A stretch of 64,000 nucleotides of DNA from Flavisolibacter nicotianae (GTDB lineage Bacteria; Bacteroidota; Bacteroidia; Chitinophagales; Chitinophagaceae), in NCBI RefSeq assembly GCF_003628535.1, contig NZ_RBCI01000002.1, forward strand, positions 1-64,000, in the 5' to 3' direction. Positions 17,965 to 26,791 of this stretch are shown here, piece by piece; the first letter of the stretch is position 1, and the number at the start of each line of letters is the position of its first letter. The translations under genes and the position numbers were made by a program. Below the pieces are notes generated by a model. It saw only the letters and a list, made by a program, of their open reading frames with translations. It searched no databases and was not told the DNA's origin.

Positions 17965-18185
17965 AATCCGGATCATTGTTTCACCCCCATTCCGTTTTTT
18001 ATTTTCACCCCTATTCCGGATGAAGCTTTCACCCCTTTGTTAGGTGAGTCAATCCTGCAAGTGCGCAGTATTGCGCCGGTACAACTTGACCACCCGATAT
18101 AAAAAGGTGGGTGTGTCATTCCGGCGGATACTTTCACCCCGTTAGTGAAAGTTAAGCTGTCGTTCCGGCGTATTGTTTCACCCTG
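17965..18185 (+). repeat. IS21 left-end repeat array (five units)
   Basis: Units end in TTTCACCCC or close variants near 17987, 18010, 18035, 18140 and 18183, each preceded by (A)TTCCG(G). They are presumably transposase-binding sites. The right end (20629-20679) has two units in inverted orientation. Confidence 0.7.
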
Positions 18186-18252
18186 GTAGGTTCTTGAACA
18201 GTAAGGTAGCGGCTTTTTCCTCTTCATTTGCGCTCTTAAATCAAAAGCACAA

Positions 18253-19812
18253 ATGGGAGCTAAACCAAAAGCCATGGAAGATATCAGATCGGTCATTCGG
18301 TTGCATAAGGATGGATTTTCTAACTATGCTATCAACGAACACACGGGTATTAGCCTACCCACTATACGAAAGTATCTAAGCCGGTTAAAGGGCTTGGATT
18401 TTAGCGCAGAACAACTGCTTGCCCTGGATAACCAGCTGCTGTCTCAAATCTGTTTTCCGGAGAAGATCAGGGAAGATGTTGATGGCCGGTTGCGTAAACT
18501 GCATGGCCATTTTGAATATGCTGAAAGAGAACTTACCAGGACAGGTGTAACCAGGCAGTTGCTCTGGATTGAATACAAGGAACAAAACCCGGATGGATAT
18601 AACTATTCCCAATACTGTTATCACCTCGCTGAACACCTTAAAAACAAAGAAGTGGTCATGCACTTGGAACACAAGTCTGGTGAGACCATCATGGTTGACT
18701 TTGCAGGTAAAAAACTTTCTTATACTGACTCCTCAACCGGTGAGATCATCCCGTGCCAGGTGTTTGTTTGTGTACTTCCCTTTAGTGGGCTGATGTTCCT
18801 TTGTGCCGTTCACACACAAACGACACAGGATTTTGCGCACTGTATTAATGAGATGCTGCACTATTATGGCGGAGCGCCGCTGACGATCCTTACCGACAAT
18901 CTGAAGACGGCTGTCACCCGCCCTTCCAAATATGAGCCGGTATTTACAGAAGTGTGCCACCAGCTATCGGAGCATTACTCGACGACCTTCTCTGCCACGC
19001 GTCCCTATCATCCCAGAGACAAGGCGATGGTGGAAAGATCGGTGATGATTGCTTATCAGCATGTCTATGCGCCGCTGCGTGGTGAAGTCTTTACTTCTCT
19101 TAAAGGGTTGAACAATGCCATCAGGGAGAAGCTGGAACGATTAAACAACAGACCATACAAGGGATCCCATTACAGCAGAAGAGACCTGTTTAACGGAGGT
19201 GAAAAGAATTTGCTTAAGCCCTTGACCCCTTTACCCTTTGCTCCTAAAAAAACGGTTGTGGCAACTGTACAACGCAACTATCACGTGCAGCTCTCGGAAG
19301 ATCACCATTATTACTCGGTTCCCTACCGCTTCGCGGGGAAAAAGGTTAAGGTTCTTTATGACAGCAAATCAGTAGAGATCTACCTAGAACATGAACGTAT
19401 TGCTGTTCACTCAAGAAGTTCTTTTGGAAGTGCTTACCATACCATCCCCGATCACATGCCTTCCAATCACCAACATGCAATTAATATCAAAGGTTGGACA
19501 AAGGATGATCTTCTGGGCCAGGCAAACAGTATAGGCCCTTGCACACATGCAGCTGTTGAACGTATCCTGATCAGCAGCTTTTACCCCGAGCAAAACTTTA
19601 AAAGTGCCCATGGTGTGCTGATGCTGGAAAAGATCTATCGAAAGGAAAGGCTTGAAGCTGCCTGCAAAAGAGTGCTCACCGGCACACGCATCAATTATAC
19701 ATTGATAAAAAATATACTCTCCTCTGGCCTGGACAAAGTGCCTCTGATGGTGGAACCAATGCTGCAGCTACCGCTGCATGAGAACATCAGAGGGGCAGAT
19801 CAATACCGCTAA
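18253..19812 (+). CDS. istA: IS21-family transposase IstA
   Basis: DDE transposase of 519 aa, normal for IstA. The N-terminal helix-turn-helix (~8-47, IRSVIRLHKDGFSNYAINEH) binds the terminal repeats. The catalytic core shows D149 (IMVDFAGK), D215 (ILTDNLKTAV) and E261 (KAMVERSV), and the block PYHPRDKAMVERSV is typical of the family. The C-terminal beta-barrel region includes YYSVPYRFAGKKV. The chosen start is the ATG at 18253; an internal ATG at 18274 is possible. istB begins 14 bp after the stop, so the two form one transcription unit. No damage is seen. Confidence 0.95.
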   Translation: MGAKPKAMEDIRSVIRLHKDGFSNYAINEHTGISLPTIRKYLSRLKGLDFSAEQLLALDNQLLSQICFPEKIREDVDGRLRKLHGHFEYAERELTRTGVTRQLLWIEYKEQNPDGYNYSQYCYHLAEHLKNKEVVMHLEHKSGETIMVDFAGKKLSYTDSSTGEIIPCQVFVCVLPFSGLMFLCAVHTQTTQDFAHCINEMLHYYGGAPLTILTDNLKTAVTRPSKYEPVFTEVCHQLSEHYSTTFSATRPYHPRDKAMVERSVMIAYQHVYAPLRGEVFTSLKGLNNAIREKLERLNNRPYKGSHYSRRDLFNGGEKNLLKPLTPLPFAPKKTVVATVQRNYHVQLSEDHHYYSVPYRFAGKKVKVLYDSKSVEIYLEHERIAVHSRSSFGSAYHTIPDHMPSNHQHAINIKGWTKDDLLGQANSIGPCTHAAVERILISSFYPEQNFKSAHGVLMLEKIYRKERLEAACKRVLTGTRINYTLIKNILSSGLDKVPLMVEPMLQLPLHENIRGADQYR

Positions 19813-19826
19813 TCAAAATCAATAAT

Positions 19827-20576
19827 ATGAACACGACTCAAACACTTCAGCAACTGAAAGATTTAAAATTAACGGGCATGGCTTCTTCTTACGGTTCCCA
19901 ACTGGAGCTACCGCTCAACCAGCAGCTGGAAACACATGAACTCTTGGCGCACCTGGTCCAAACCGAAACACTGCACCGGTCAAATGAGAAAACAGCAGCC
20001 TATCTAAGGCTTGCCAAATTAAGATTGCCATCCACTGTAGAACAGGTGGAATGTTCTGCCACAAGAGGGCTCACCAAACAACAATTGTCATTGCTAATGG
20101 AAGGAAACTACATCAAGGCAGGAGAACCATTGCTGATTACCGGTGCTACCGGATCAGGAAAAAGCTTCCTGGCCTGCGCTCTTGGTCACCATGCATGCAG
20201 CGAAGGGGCTAAAGTGGCTTACCTGAACATGAACCGTTTTACTGAAAAGATTATGCTGGCAAAACTTGACGGTACTTATCTGAAAATCCTGAATCATTAT
20301 GAAAGAATACCGTTGCTGATCCTGGATGACTTTGGGCTTGTGCCAATGGACCATACAATGAGGGTGGCCTTGCTTCAAATCGTGGAAGACCGGTATGCAA
20401 GAAAGAGTATTATCGTCACATCCCAGCTTCCTGTAAGTAAATGGCACGACTTTATCGGAGAACCAACACTTGCCGATGCCATAATGGACAGACTAACGGC
20501 CAGGGCACATCGAATAGAGCTTAAAGGAGAATCCAGACGAAGAAAATCTGTCGAAACGAACAATAACCAAGTTTAA
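19827..20576 (+). CDS. istB: IS21-family helper ATPase IstB
   Basis: AAA+ ATPase of 249 aa that assists IstA during transposition, related to DnaC. The Walker A motif is GATGSGKS (106-113) and the Walker B motif LLILDDFG (163-170); the sensor region includes SIIVTSQLPVSKWHDFIGEP. The N-terminal ~100 residues form the helical IstB-specific domain. It starts 14 bp after istA and ends ~55 bp before the right terminal repeats. All nucleotide-binding motifs are intact. Confidence 0.95.
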   Translation: MNTTQTLQQLKDLKLTGMASSYGSQLELPLNQQLETHELLAHLVQTETLHRSNEKTAAYLRLAKLRLPSTVEQVECSATRGLTKQQLSLLMEGNYIKAGEPLLITGATGSGKSFLACALGHHACSEGAKVAYLNMNRFTEKIMLAKLDGTYLKILNHYERIPLLILDDFGLVPMDHTMRVALLQIVEDRYARKSIIVTSQLPVSKWHDFIGEPTLADAIMDRLTARAHRIELKGESRRRKSVETNNNQV

Positions 20577-20684
20577 ATACATTTGAAAGATCAAAGCAAC
20601 TACCAAGCTCTTTTAAAACCTACAAACAGAGGTGAAACAATCGCCCGGAATAGGGATGAAACGATCACCGGAATAAACAATGGG

Positions 20685-21204
20685 GAAAGACGGTTTTATC
20701 CCAAGTACTGGTAAGCTGCTTTACTGGTAGGGTGTGCCGATGATATGGTCATTTGCTTTTTTTCCCGGTAGCGGTGTTGTCCATTTTCGGTAATTGCCCA
20801 ACCGTAATCCATTGCTTTTCCCAAATTGAAATAGTTCCTTTCATTCAATAGTCTTGTCAGACCTCGAACTAAATAATGGATAGCTTTGAATACAAATGGA
20901 TTACTTATCCGTAAGAGAGTTATGGTGACGTAAGAGCGAAGTATTGCAACTTCAATATAATGAAGGTGCAAGCGCTCGATTTTGCCTAGAAGTATTTATA
21001 AAAGGTTAGATTCCTGATGGGGCTACAAATGTCCGATTTGGGCAGAAACGGGAAGGTTTGGAAAGTTTTGGGAAGGTAATCGTCAAAAAAGGTCAATAAT
21101 CCCCGCAGAAAAGTTCGAGTGATTCCAGAAACTTTAAGAGTTGCAAGATCAAAATTAATGTGTTTGTAAACACGGCATCATGCGCCTTTCAAACACTTAT
21201 CAAC
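20685..21204. other. gene-free region after the IS21 element
   Basis: A minus-strand frame (20696-20971) has a protein-like tail (LNERNYFNLGKAMDYGWAIT) but no start or family I can name, so it may be a gene fragment. Near 20975 the words GCGCTCGATTTTGCC match the far end of the tRNA-end repeat family, a partial copy. Confidence 0.4.
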
Positions 21205-21600
21205 TCACAACAACGCTTTTGCTTTTATTGTTTCGGCCACACTTACATACTCTTCGTAGCTATGTGGCTTTACCACATAATCCAGAATGCCTATTCTTTG
21301 GTATTCTTGAATCTCTTCGTCTGTCTTCGAAGTGGACAGTATAACCACCGGAATGTGCCGGTATTTTTCCATGCCTTTTAGATCAGTTAAAAACTCCTTT
21401 CCGGAAATGCCGGGGAGGAAATTATCGGTAATGATAAGTTTTGGCAGACACTCCCGCTCTGCCGTTTCCAGGTACATAAATGCTTCCATCGCTGTGGTCA
21501 CATGATGCATCGCATCGACACCACTTTGTAAAAAAGCGTTCGCCAAAATTTCTACGTCATCTTCATCATCGTCAATCACTAAAATTTTGCAGGCATTCAT
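21205..21600 (-). CDS. single-domain response regulator
   Basis: Receiver-only protein of 131 aa. The acidic pocket is D10-D12, the phospho-acceptor is Asp59 (IITDNFLPG), the switch residue is Ser89 or Thr90 (VVILSTS) and the conserved lysine is Lys111 (YVVKPHS). There is no output domain, so it should act by protein contact, as in CheY-like or phosphorelay proteins. It is the last gene of a three-gene minus-strand unit: PAS histidine kinase, GAF protein, receiver, with 17 and 48 bp gaps. The obvious inference is that the kinase at 22332-25223 phosphorylates it. Confidence 0.92.
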   Translation of the reverse strand: MNACKILVIDDDEDDVEILANAFLQSGVDAMHHVTTAMEAFMYLETAERECLPKLIITDNFLPGISGKEFLTDLKGMEKYRHIPVVILSTSKTDEEIQEYQRIGILDYVVKPHSYEEYVSVAETIKAKALL

Positions 21601-21648
21601 AAATGATTATACCGGTTAAAATATTTCTTCATTAATTAATTATGGTGC

Positions 21649-22314
21649 TTACATCAGGTTCAGCTGGTTTTCCACATGCTTTAAAAACGATTTAGAAGCA
21701 TCGAGATAATCCAGCATTTTTTCTTTTTGCCCCTCACCAGTTTTTTCCACTTGTTTCATCGTATCCTCCAAGTGGTAACCAATGTCCGCTGTCAGTTTTT
21801 TCACATTTACTACGGTATTCCTCAGCGATAAGCGCAACTCCATTTCGTCCATCACAACATCTGCCAGCTCTTTCAAAATTTTTTGTTCTTTTTCTGTCAG
21901 CGTTCTGGGCGTTTTATCAATGATGCAAAGCGTTCCCAGGTTACACTGGTCTTCTGTTTGTAAAGGAGCCGCTGCATAAAAGCGCAGGCCAAACTCACCG
22001 GCAACCAGTGGATTGGATAAAGACCTGGGGTCATTGACCGCATCGCCAATGACATACAAGTCACTAGATAAAATAGCCGATGCACAAAGACCCGGCACCC
22101 TGTCAATCTGATTTACGGTTAAGCCGTGTGCCGATTTAAACCAGATCCGCTCTGTATCCACCAGGCTGATAATGGCAATGGGAACTTCAAAAATGGTAGA
22201 TGCCAGTTTGGTGATGCGGTCAAAGCTGCCATCCGGCGGCGTGTCCAATATGTTGTAGCGTTTTAACGCTTCTATTCTTTTTTCCTCGTTTTCGGGCTTT
22301 TGTAAGGTTATCAT
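21649..22314 (-). CDS. GAF-domain sensor protein
   Basis: A 221-aa cytoplasmic protein. A GAF domain covers ~15-160; the opening RIEALKRYNILDTPPDGSFD is nearly the same as that of the GAF domain in the adjacent kinase (RRFYILDTSPEQAFD), so the two are related. The remaining ~60 residues are helical and charged, with DIGYHLEDTMKQ, and could form a dimerisation or phosphotransfer-like helix bundle, but no H-box is present. It lies between the kinase and receiver genes and probably modulates that pathway. The ligand is unknown; no chromophore cysteine in the typical phytochrome context is apparent. Confidence 0.85.
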   Translation of the reverse strand: MITLQKPENEEKRIEALKRYNILDTPPDGSFDRITKLASTIFEVPIAIISLVDTERIWFKSAHGLTVNQIDRVPGLCASAILSSDLYVIGDAVNDPRSLSNPLVAGEFGLRFYAAAPLQTEDQCNLGTLCIIDKTPRTLTEKEQKILKELADVVMDEMELRLSLRNTVVNVKKLTADIGYHLEDTMKQVEKTGEGQKEKMLDYLDASKSFLKHVENQLNLM

Positions 22315-22331
22315 ATTTGTTCGTTTAAAGG

Positions 22332-25223
22332 TTATTGTGTCAATGGTAATACAACAGTAAACTTAGCACCCTTCTTTAGTTCTCCTTCGGCAAAGATCAG
22401 TCCTTTGTGTGCTTGCACCACCTTTTTGCACAGCGCAAGGCCAATGCCGTAACCTCCAAAGCTGCTTCGGTCATTCAGCCTTTGAAACACGGTAAATATC
22501 TTTGAAGCAAAGGCCTGGTCAAAACCAATTCCGTTATCCTGTATAGTAATTATGGTATAGTCTTTTTCCGGTTTAAGGTCAGTTAAGCGCTTTTTGCTTT
22601 CCTCAGCCAGCGGTTCCGCGCTGATTTTGATAAGCGGATACACCCCCCTTTTGGTAAACTTTAAGGCATTGCCAATCAGGTTAAAGAACAGCTGGTTCAT
22701 TTGCAATGATACCCCCTCAATGACAGGCAGGGTACCAATTTCAAATGTTGCTCCTTTTTGTTCGATCAGCAATTCGTAATCCGTCAAAATCGTTTTCAAC
22801 AAATCGTTCAAATCCAGTTCTTCAAACCTCGGTGTTGCATTGGTTGTCCGAGAATATTCCAGCAGGCTGTGAATGAGACTCGACATCCGTTCAGCCGACG
22901 CATTGATCTTTTGCAAATGCGTATTCGCCCCGCCTTCCTTTTCTATGCTTTGTGAAAGCAAGCTGGCGTATAGTCTGATTTTTCGAAGGGGCTCTTGAAG
23001 GTCGTGAGAAGATACGTAAGCGAATTGCTGCAGTTCATCATTAATTGCCAAAAGCTGTTTATTTGCCTGCTCCAGTTCTTCGGTTCGCTCCTCTACTTTT
23101 CGGGCAAGCGCTTCCGAAAAATTTTTATGCTCGGTTATTTCCTGCACAATACCCACCAGCCGTTCGGGCTCCTTGTTTTCGTCAAAATAGATCTTGCCTT
23201 TTACCCGTACCCAAATCACAAAGCCAATCTTTTTGATTACTCTTCCTTCGTATTCTAAAATGCTTGTCTGGTAAGCGCTTTTATAGGCATTTTCCCGCAG
23301 CACCAAATCATCCGGATGAATAGCGGAAATGTAGCGGTGGCGGTCGGCATCGTCTTCAACGTCAAAGATCTCCGCCAGTCGCCTTGAAGCCTTCATTTCA
23401 TTTGTTTTCACGTTCACGTCAAACGTGCCCTGCTCCGAAGCCTCTATGCCAAGCCTTGTGCGGGCCTCCATTTCTTCAATTTGCTGGCGGGCTTTCACTT
23501 TTTCTGTTACGTCAATTACCAGTGCCATTACGCGGTTTACAGAACCATCGCTTTCCCGCAGTGGTTCATAAACAAAATCTACGTAGATAAGTTTTTTATT
23601 CTGCTCTTGATCTTCCAGCTCAATAGCGTATTCTGTCGCATAAAAAGGTTCGCCTGAATCCAACACCTTGTAAAGGATAGGCTCGTATTGACCGGCTATC
23701 GGCAAAACCGCTGTAATCGGTGCCCCTTCCAACTCGATGCGGCTACGGTTGATCATCTGCGCATAGCGGTCATTGGCAATTTCCACGGTTAGCTTATTTC
23801 GATGCAGGATACAAATCCCAACAGGCGCCTGCAAAATGAGTGAGCGAAAATTAGCTTCGCTTTCTGCTGCTTTTTTGCGGGCCAACACCTGCTCTGTTAC
23901 ATCTGTAGCAAGAACGAGCACCCCACTTATAAAACCATCTTTTTCTGTATAGGGATGATAGACAAAATTGAAATAATGCAGGTCTTGCTTACCGTCGCGT
24001 AAAAAATAAACCGGTGAATCGTATCCATAATGTATGTAGCCTTCCCTGTACACTTTTTGCAACAAGTCCCAAAAGCCCTGCTCCTTCATTTCGGGTAAAA
24101 TATCCAGAAATGGGCGGCCCAGCGAAGTTTCGTCTATCCCCCAAAGTTTAAAAAGCGGCGGGTTGGCTACCTCCAACCGGAGCTCTTCTCCTTTCATAAT
24201 TAAAATAGGATAGGGCGCCTGGGCTAATACATTGCGGAACTTTTGTTCCGACACTTCTACCGCTTTACGGCTAAGTACCTGCTCTGTCAGGTCGATGCCA
24301 AACGCCAATACGCCTTCAATGTCACCGTTTGCACTGTAATAGGGCTGGTAGATTAAGTCGAAATAAAAATCCTTCGGCTGCCCATCAATAATAATTGTAA
24401 GGAGGGTTTCATTGGCCCTAAAGATTTTGCCTGTCCTGTACACTTCTTTCAGAAGATTGTGGAACCCCTGGCTTTCCATTTCCGGTAGCACGTCAATAAA
24501 GCGTTTGCCAATTACCTCCGGCGTCTTGCCGGATATTTTAAAGGCTGTTTCATTGGCATAGCTTACTATCAACTCTTCCGTTTTATACAGGGACACAGCA
24601 ACCGGTGCCTGGCTATAAAGGGCAAAAGCCTGCCCTTCTGCTTCATAAATTTTTAATTGCTGCAAGGCTTCGGCTACTTTTTCTTCCAGCACCTGTGCAT
24701 AGTCCAGCGCGTCCCTGTGGTTCTCCATTTCTTTCAGCGCCAAGCGGGCAAACTGTTGCAGCAGGCGTTGCTCTTTAGTACTAAATGCTTTCGGCTTAAA
24801 GTCAGCAATGCATACCGTTCCAATGGCGGCGCCATCCCTCGTTACGATTGGTGCACCGGCATAGAACCGTAGACCCTTTGGTGGCGTAAAGCCAGGGTAT
24901 ATCTCGGTCCACTCAATGTTTTGAGTGTCTTCAAAAACAGTTACGTTTTTGCTTAAAATACTTAAGGAACAATAGCTATGATCACGTGGTACTTCAGTAG
25001 CTTCATAGGGGCCTTGTTTTGCTTTAAAAAAAACCTTGGCCTCATCAACCAGTGATACAAAGGCTAGCGGCACCTCAAATGTTTCAGCGAGTAATGCTGC
25101 TATTTCATCAAAAGCTTGTTCTGGCGAAGTATCCAGAATATAAAAACGGCGCATCGCGTCAATACGTACGGCGTCATCATGAGGGATGAATGAGGGTCTG
25201 CTTACAGCATGTAGTTGATCCAA
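22332..25223 (-). CDS. GAF/multi-PAS sensor histidine kinase
   Basis: Cytoplasmic histidine kinase of 963 aa without membrane segments. Order: GAF ~20-175; PAS 1 ~195-320; PAS 2 ~325-450; PAS 3 ~455-580; a PAS_3-type domain ~590-710; a coiled-coil linker; HisKA with H-box SSHDLQEPLRK (phospho-acceptor His740); HATPase ~845-960 with NLIGNALKFT, DNGIGFD and GGYGIGLALCKKV. PAS 1 and 2 are clear internal duplications (both have RPF/FIDVLPEM.. and GVLAFGIDLTEQVL / GVLVLATDVTEQVL). It is the first gene of the unit with the GAF and receiver genes. Such kinases sense intracellular cues such as redox, oxygen or small ligands; the cue here is unknown. Confidence 0.93.
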   Translation of the reverse strand: MDQLHAVSRPSFIPHDDAVRIDAMRRFYILDTSPEQAFDEIAALLAETFEVPLAFVSLVDEAKVFFKAKQGPYEATEVPRDHSYCSLSILSKNVTVFEDTQNIEWTEIYPGFTPPKGLRFYAGAPIVTRDGAAIGTVCIADFKPKAFSTKEQRLLQQFARLALKEMENHRDALDYAQVLEEKVAEALQQLKIYEAEGQAFALYSQAPVAVSLYKTEELIVSYANETAFKISGKTPEVIGKRFIDVLPEMESQGFHNLLKEVYRTGKIFRANETLLTIIIDGQPKDFYFDLIYQPYYSANGDIEGVLAFGIDLTEQVLSRKAVEVSEQKFRNVLAQAPYPILIMKGEELRLEVANPPLFKLWGIDETSLGRPFLDILPEMKEQGFWDLLQKVYREGYIHYGYDSPVYFLRDGKQDLHYFNFVYHPYTEKDGFISGVLVLATDVTEQVLARKKAAESEANFRSLILQAPVGICILHRNKLTVEIANDRYAQMINRSRIELEGAPITAVLPIAGQYEPILYKVLDSGEPFYATEYAIELEDQEQNKKLIYVDFVYEPLRESDGSVNRVMALVIDVTEKVKARQQIEEMEARTRLGIEASEQGTFDVNVKTNEMKASRRLAEIFDVEDDADRHRYISAIHPDDLVLRENAYKSAYQTSILEYEGRVIKKIGFVIWVRVKGKIYFDENKEPERLVGIVQEITEHKNFSEALARKVEERTEELEQANKQLLAINDELQQFAYVSSHDLQEPLRKIRLYASLLSQSIEKEGGANTHLQKINASAERMSSLIHSLLEYSRTTNATPRFEELDLNDLLKTILTDYELLIEQKGATFEIGTLPVIEGVSLQMNQLFFNLIGNALKFTKRGVYPLIKISAEPLAEESKKRLTDLKPEKDYTIITIQDNGIGFDQAFASKIFTVFQRLNDRSSFGGYGIGLALCKKVVQAHKGLIFAEGELKKGAKFTVVLPLTQ

Positions 25224-25393
25224 AGGAAGCTAAGGGTTTGTGGAGGCTAAGTTAGTTCAATTGAAAGAAGATAATTTATTGGTTTGACAAAAAAATATAG
25301 CAAGGACAGCAGTAATTTGATTAGGCACTTGGTATTCCTTTATACGACGCACTTATTAAATACAATATCGTGTGATTAGGCAGTATAGACCTC

Positions 25394-25490
25394 TGAAAAC
25401 TCGAACTTTTTACTGGCCGGTTTTACCCGGAAATACCCAATAAGGGACATAAATCCCGTAAATCTTGGAGCAAAAGGTTCGAGTTTTCAA
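25394..25490. repeat. MITE-like element with inverted ends
   Basis: A 97-bp segment whose ends, TGAAAACTCGAAC(T/C)TTTT, are inverted copies (25394-25411 and complement of 25473-25489). It has no coding capacity and lies directly before a tRNA-end repeat copy. It could also be read as a large hairpin. The rest of 25224-25393 is the AT-rich upstream region of the kinase gene. Confidence 0.5.
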
Positions 25491-25500
25491 CCCTTGGGGC

Positions 25501-25640
25501 TGCAAGGAATTGACTGATTTTGAAACTTACTCTGTGGATCCTGAGGGACTTGAACCCCCGACCCTCTAATTATGAGAAAGAAGCTTGCATCAATAGCAGG
25601 ATCGAGCGCTTTGACCTTCGTTATACCGTAGGTCCAATTC
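25501..25640 (+). repeat. tRNA-end repeat family, copy 4 (partial)
   Basis: TGCAAGGAATTGACTGATTT, GAAACTTACTCTG and the tRNA core are almost identical to copy 3. After the core this copy diverges and continues into more tRNA sequence instead of the AAGTTGTTC block. GATCGAGCGCTTTGACC near 25600 echoes the far end of the family in inverted orientation. Confidence 0.65.
25535..25576 (-). pseudogene. 3' half of a tRNA gene (anticodon loop apparently CAU)
   Basis: Read on the minus strand: CTCATAA (anticodon-loop-like, 25570-25576), then TTAGAGGGTC, a T arm GGGGG-TTCAAGT-CCCTC, and the acceptor 3' strand AGGATCCA. The matching 5' half is not found upstream on that strand, so this is a fragment and not a working tRNA. 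A CAU loop would fit Met or Ile2 tRNA, but with half the molecule missing the identity is uncertain. Confidence 0.6.
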
Positions 25641-25905
25641 AAAACGAGGTAATGTTATACTAGTTATACCCATCGATTTGATGCACTTTATCCATTTTTA
25701 AAGTGGCCAGTGGTTTAAGTACGAAAGCTGACGGGACAATCATTGAACTGCGGGCAAGAATACGTTTGAACAAGTGAGCTGCTGTTTATCAGTGCTTTAG
25801 ATGTGATAGTATCAACAGATCTTCCATAAAAGAGTTCGATAATCCTCCTGTTACCTCTACTTTCTGCAATGAAATTTTACGACTCAAAATTTCTTACAAA
25901 GTTTT

Positions 25906-25930
25906 GAAAGCCTTGCCCCGCAAGGCTTTC
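25906..25930. other. perfect 11-bp hairpin
   Basis: GAAAGCCTTGC - CCC - GCAAGGCTTTC. It lies between the tRNA fragment and the integrase remnant. It could be an old terminator or part of an attachment region. Confidence 0.5.
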
Positions 25931-26024
25931 CGCTTGTTTGTACACTTGTTAAATCTTTTCAATTCGTGCTGATTTTTTTCCGGTTTGTTTTCCGGTTTTG
26001 CCTTTTTTTGCCGTAACTCTTGGT

Positions 26025-26398
26025 ATGATTCTCCCGTTTGTCACGGTTGTTTTTAACTGGCGGAACGATGTCAACCAATCGGGCCTCTACTCCATTTACC
26101 TGCGCATCACCATCAACCGGGCATCTCGGTATTATAAGATCGAGGTGCCGCAAAAAATTGCGCCCCGCAGTGGACCGGTGTGGAGGATAACTGGGTAAAA
26201 CCCTCGCACCCTTTCGGCTTCGAGATCAACAACAAGATCCGGGAAAAGAAAGCCATTGTCCTGGACCTCATTAAGCGCAGCTACAGTTTCAATAAGAACC
26301 TGGACTTTGGTCCATTCTTTCGCACCTTAACCGCGGCTAAGTACAAAGTCACAAATTTTTGCTCTTACTTATTCAAACCGCTCCAGCGGCTTACATAA
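26025..26398 (+). pseudogene. tyrosine recombinase (integrase) remnant, frameshifted and truncated
   Basis: From ATG 26025 the frame reads VVFNWRNDVNQSGLYSIYLR and KIEVPQKI, the N-terminal arm-binding domain of Bacteroidota phage-type integrases. Near 26175-26190 the reading shifts frame and goes on as NWVKPSHPFGFEINNKIREK, the next block of the same family, up to 26398. The core-binding and catalytic domains (the R-H-R-Y residues) are absent. So this is the first third of an integrase, broken by a frameshift and a deletion. It sits 450 bp from a tRNA 3' fragment, the usual neighbour of such genes. Confidence 0.65.
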
Positions 26399-26791
26399 AT
26401 GGCAGAATCGAGCGCTTCGACCTACACTTCATCGAAGGCCAAGGGAGCGGTAGGGTCGCAGAGCGGACGATCATCGGACACAGATGTGGAAAATGGGAAA
26501 AGGGCTGAATAGCACAAACTCAACCATGTAGGCGACAAAACAGCATCCATACTTCCAGCGTGGTGTTCAATCACCATTCGCTCGGCTCCACATCGACGCG
26601 ACACTTCATAGATATGCCTGCTCATCCTCGCCAGAAATCTAAATGCAAAAGAGAGGAAGACATGCTAAATCCATGGATTCGACAACTTGCTCTGCAGGGG
26701 TGGGATGGATCCACAGGGATATATTAAGACCCAACTACTTGCGGGGCAACGCAATTTGTTTTTCTTTGCTGCCACACGCTAAATTGATCTC
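26399..26791. other. gene-free junction before the PUL
   Basis: GAATCGAGCGCTTCGACCTA at 26404 is an inverted match to the repeat family's far end (GTAGGTCGAAGCTCTCGATT at 10478). No credible gene is seen. Just before the esterase, TTTGTTTTTCTTTGCTGCC (26758) resembles a Bacteroidota promoter -7 region. Confidence 0.4.

Larger units (their letters stand above)
17960..20679 (+). mobile_element. IS21-family insertion sequence (istAB)
   Basis: About 2720 bp. The ends begin TGTAGAATCCGG (left) and, read inward, TGTTTATTCCGG (right). The left end has five and the right end two copies of a ~22 bp unit of the form ATTCCGG-N5-TTTCACCCC, the multiple-terminal-repeat layout typical of IS21. A direct repeat ATGGG flanks the element at 17955-17959 and 20680-20684 and fits a 5 bp target duplication. 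Both genes istA and istB are intact. Confidence 0.82.

Noticed and set aside
26399-26512. 37-codon frame at the PUL border
   Set aside because: Ser/Lys-rich, starts on repeat sequence and shows no support beyond being open.
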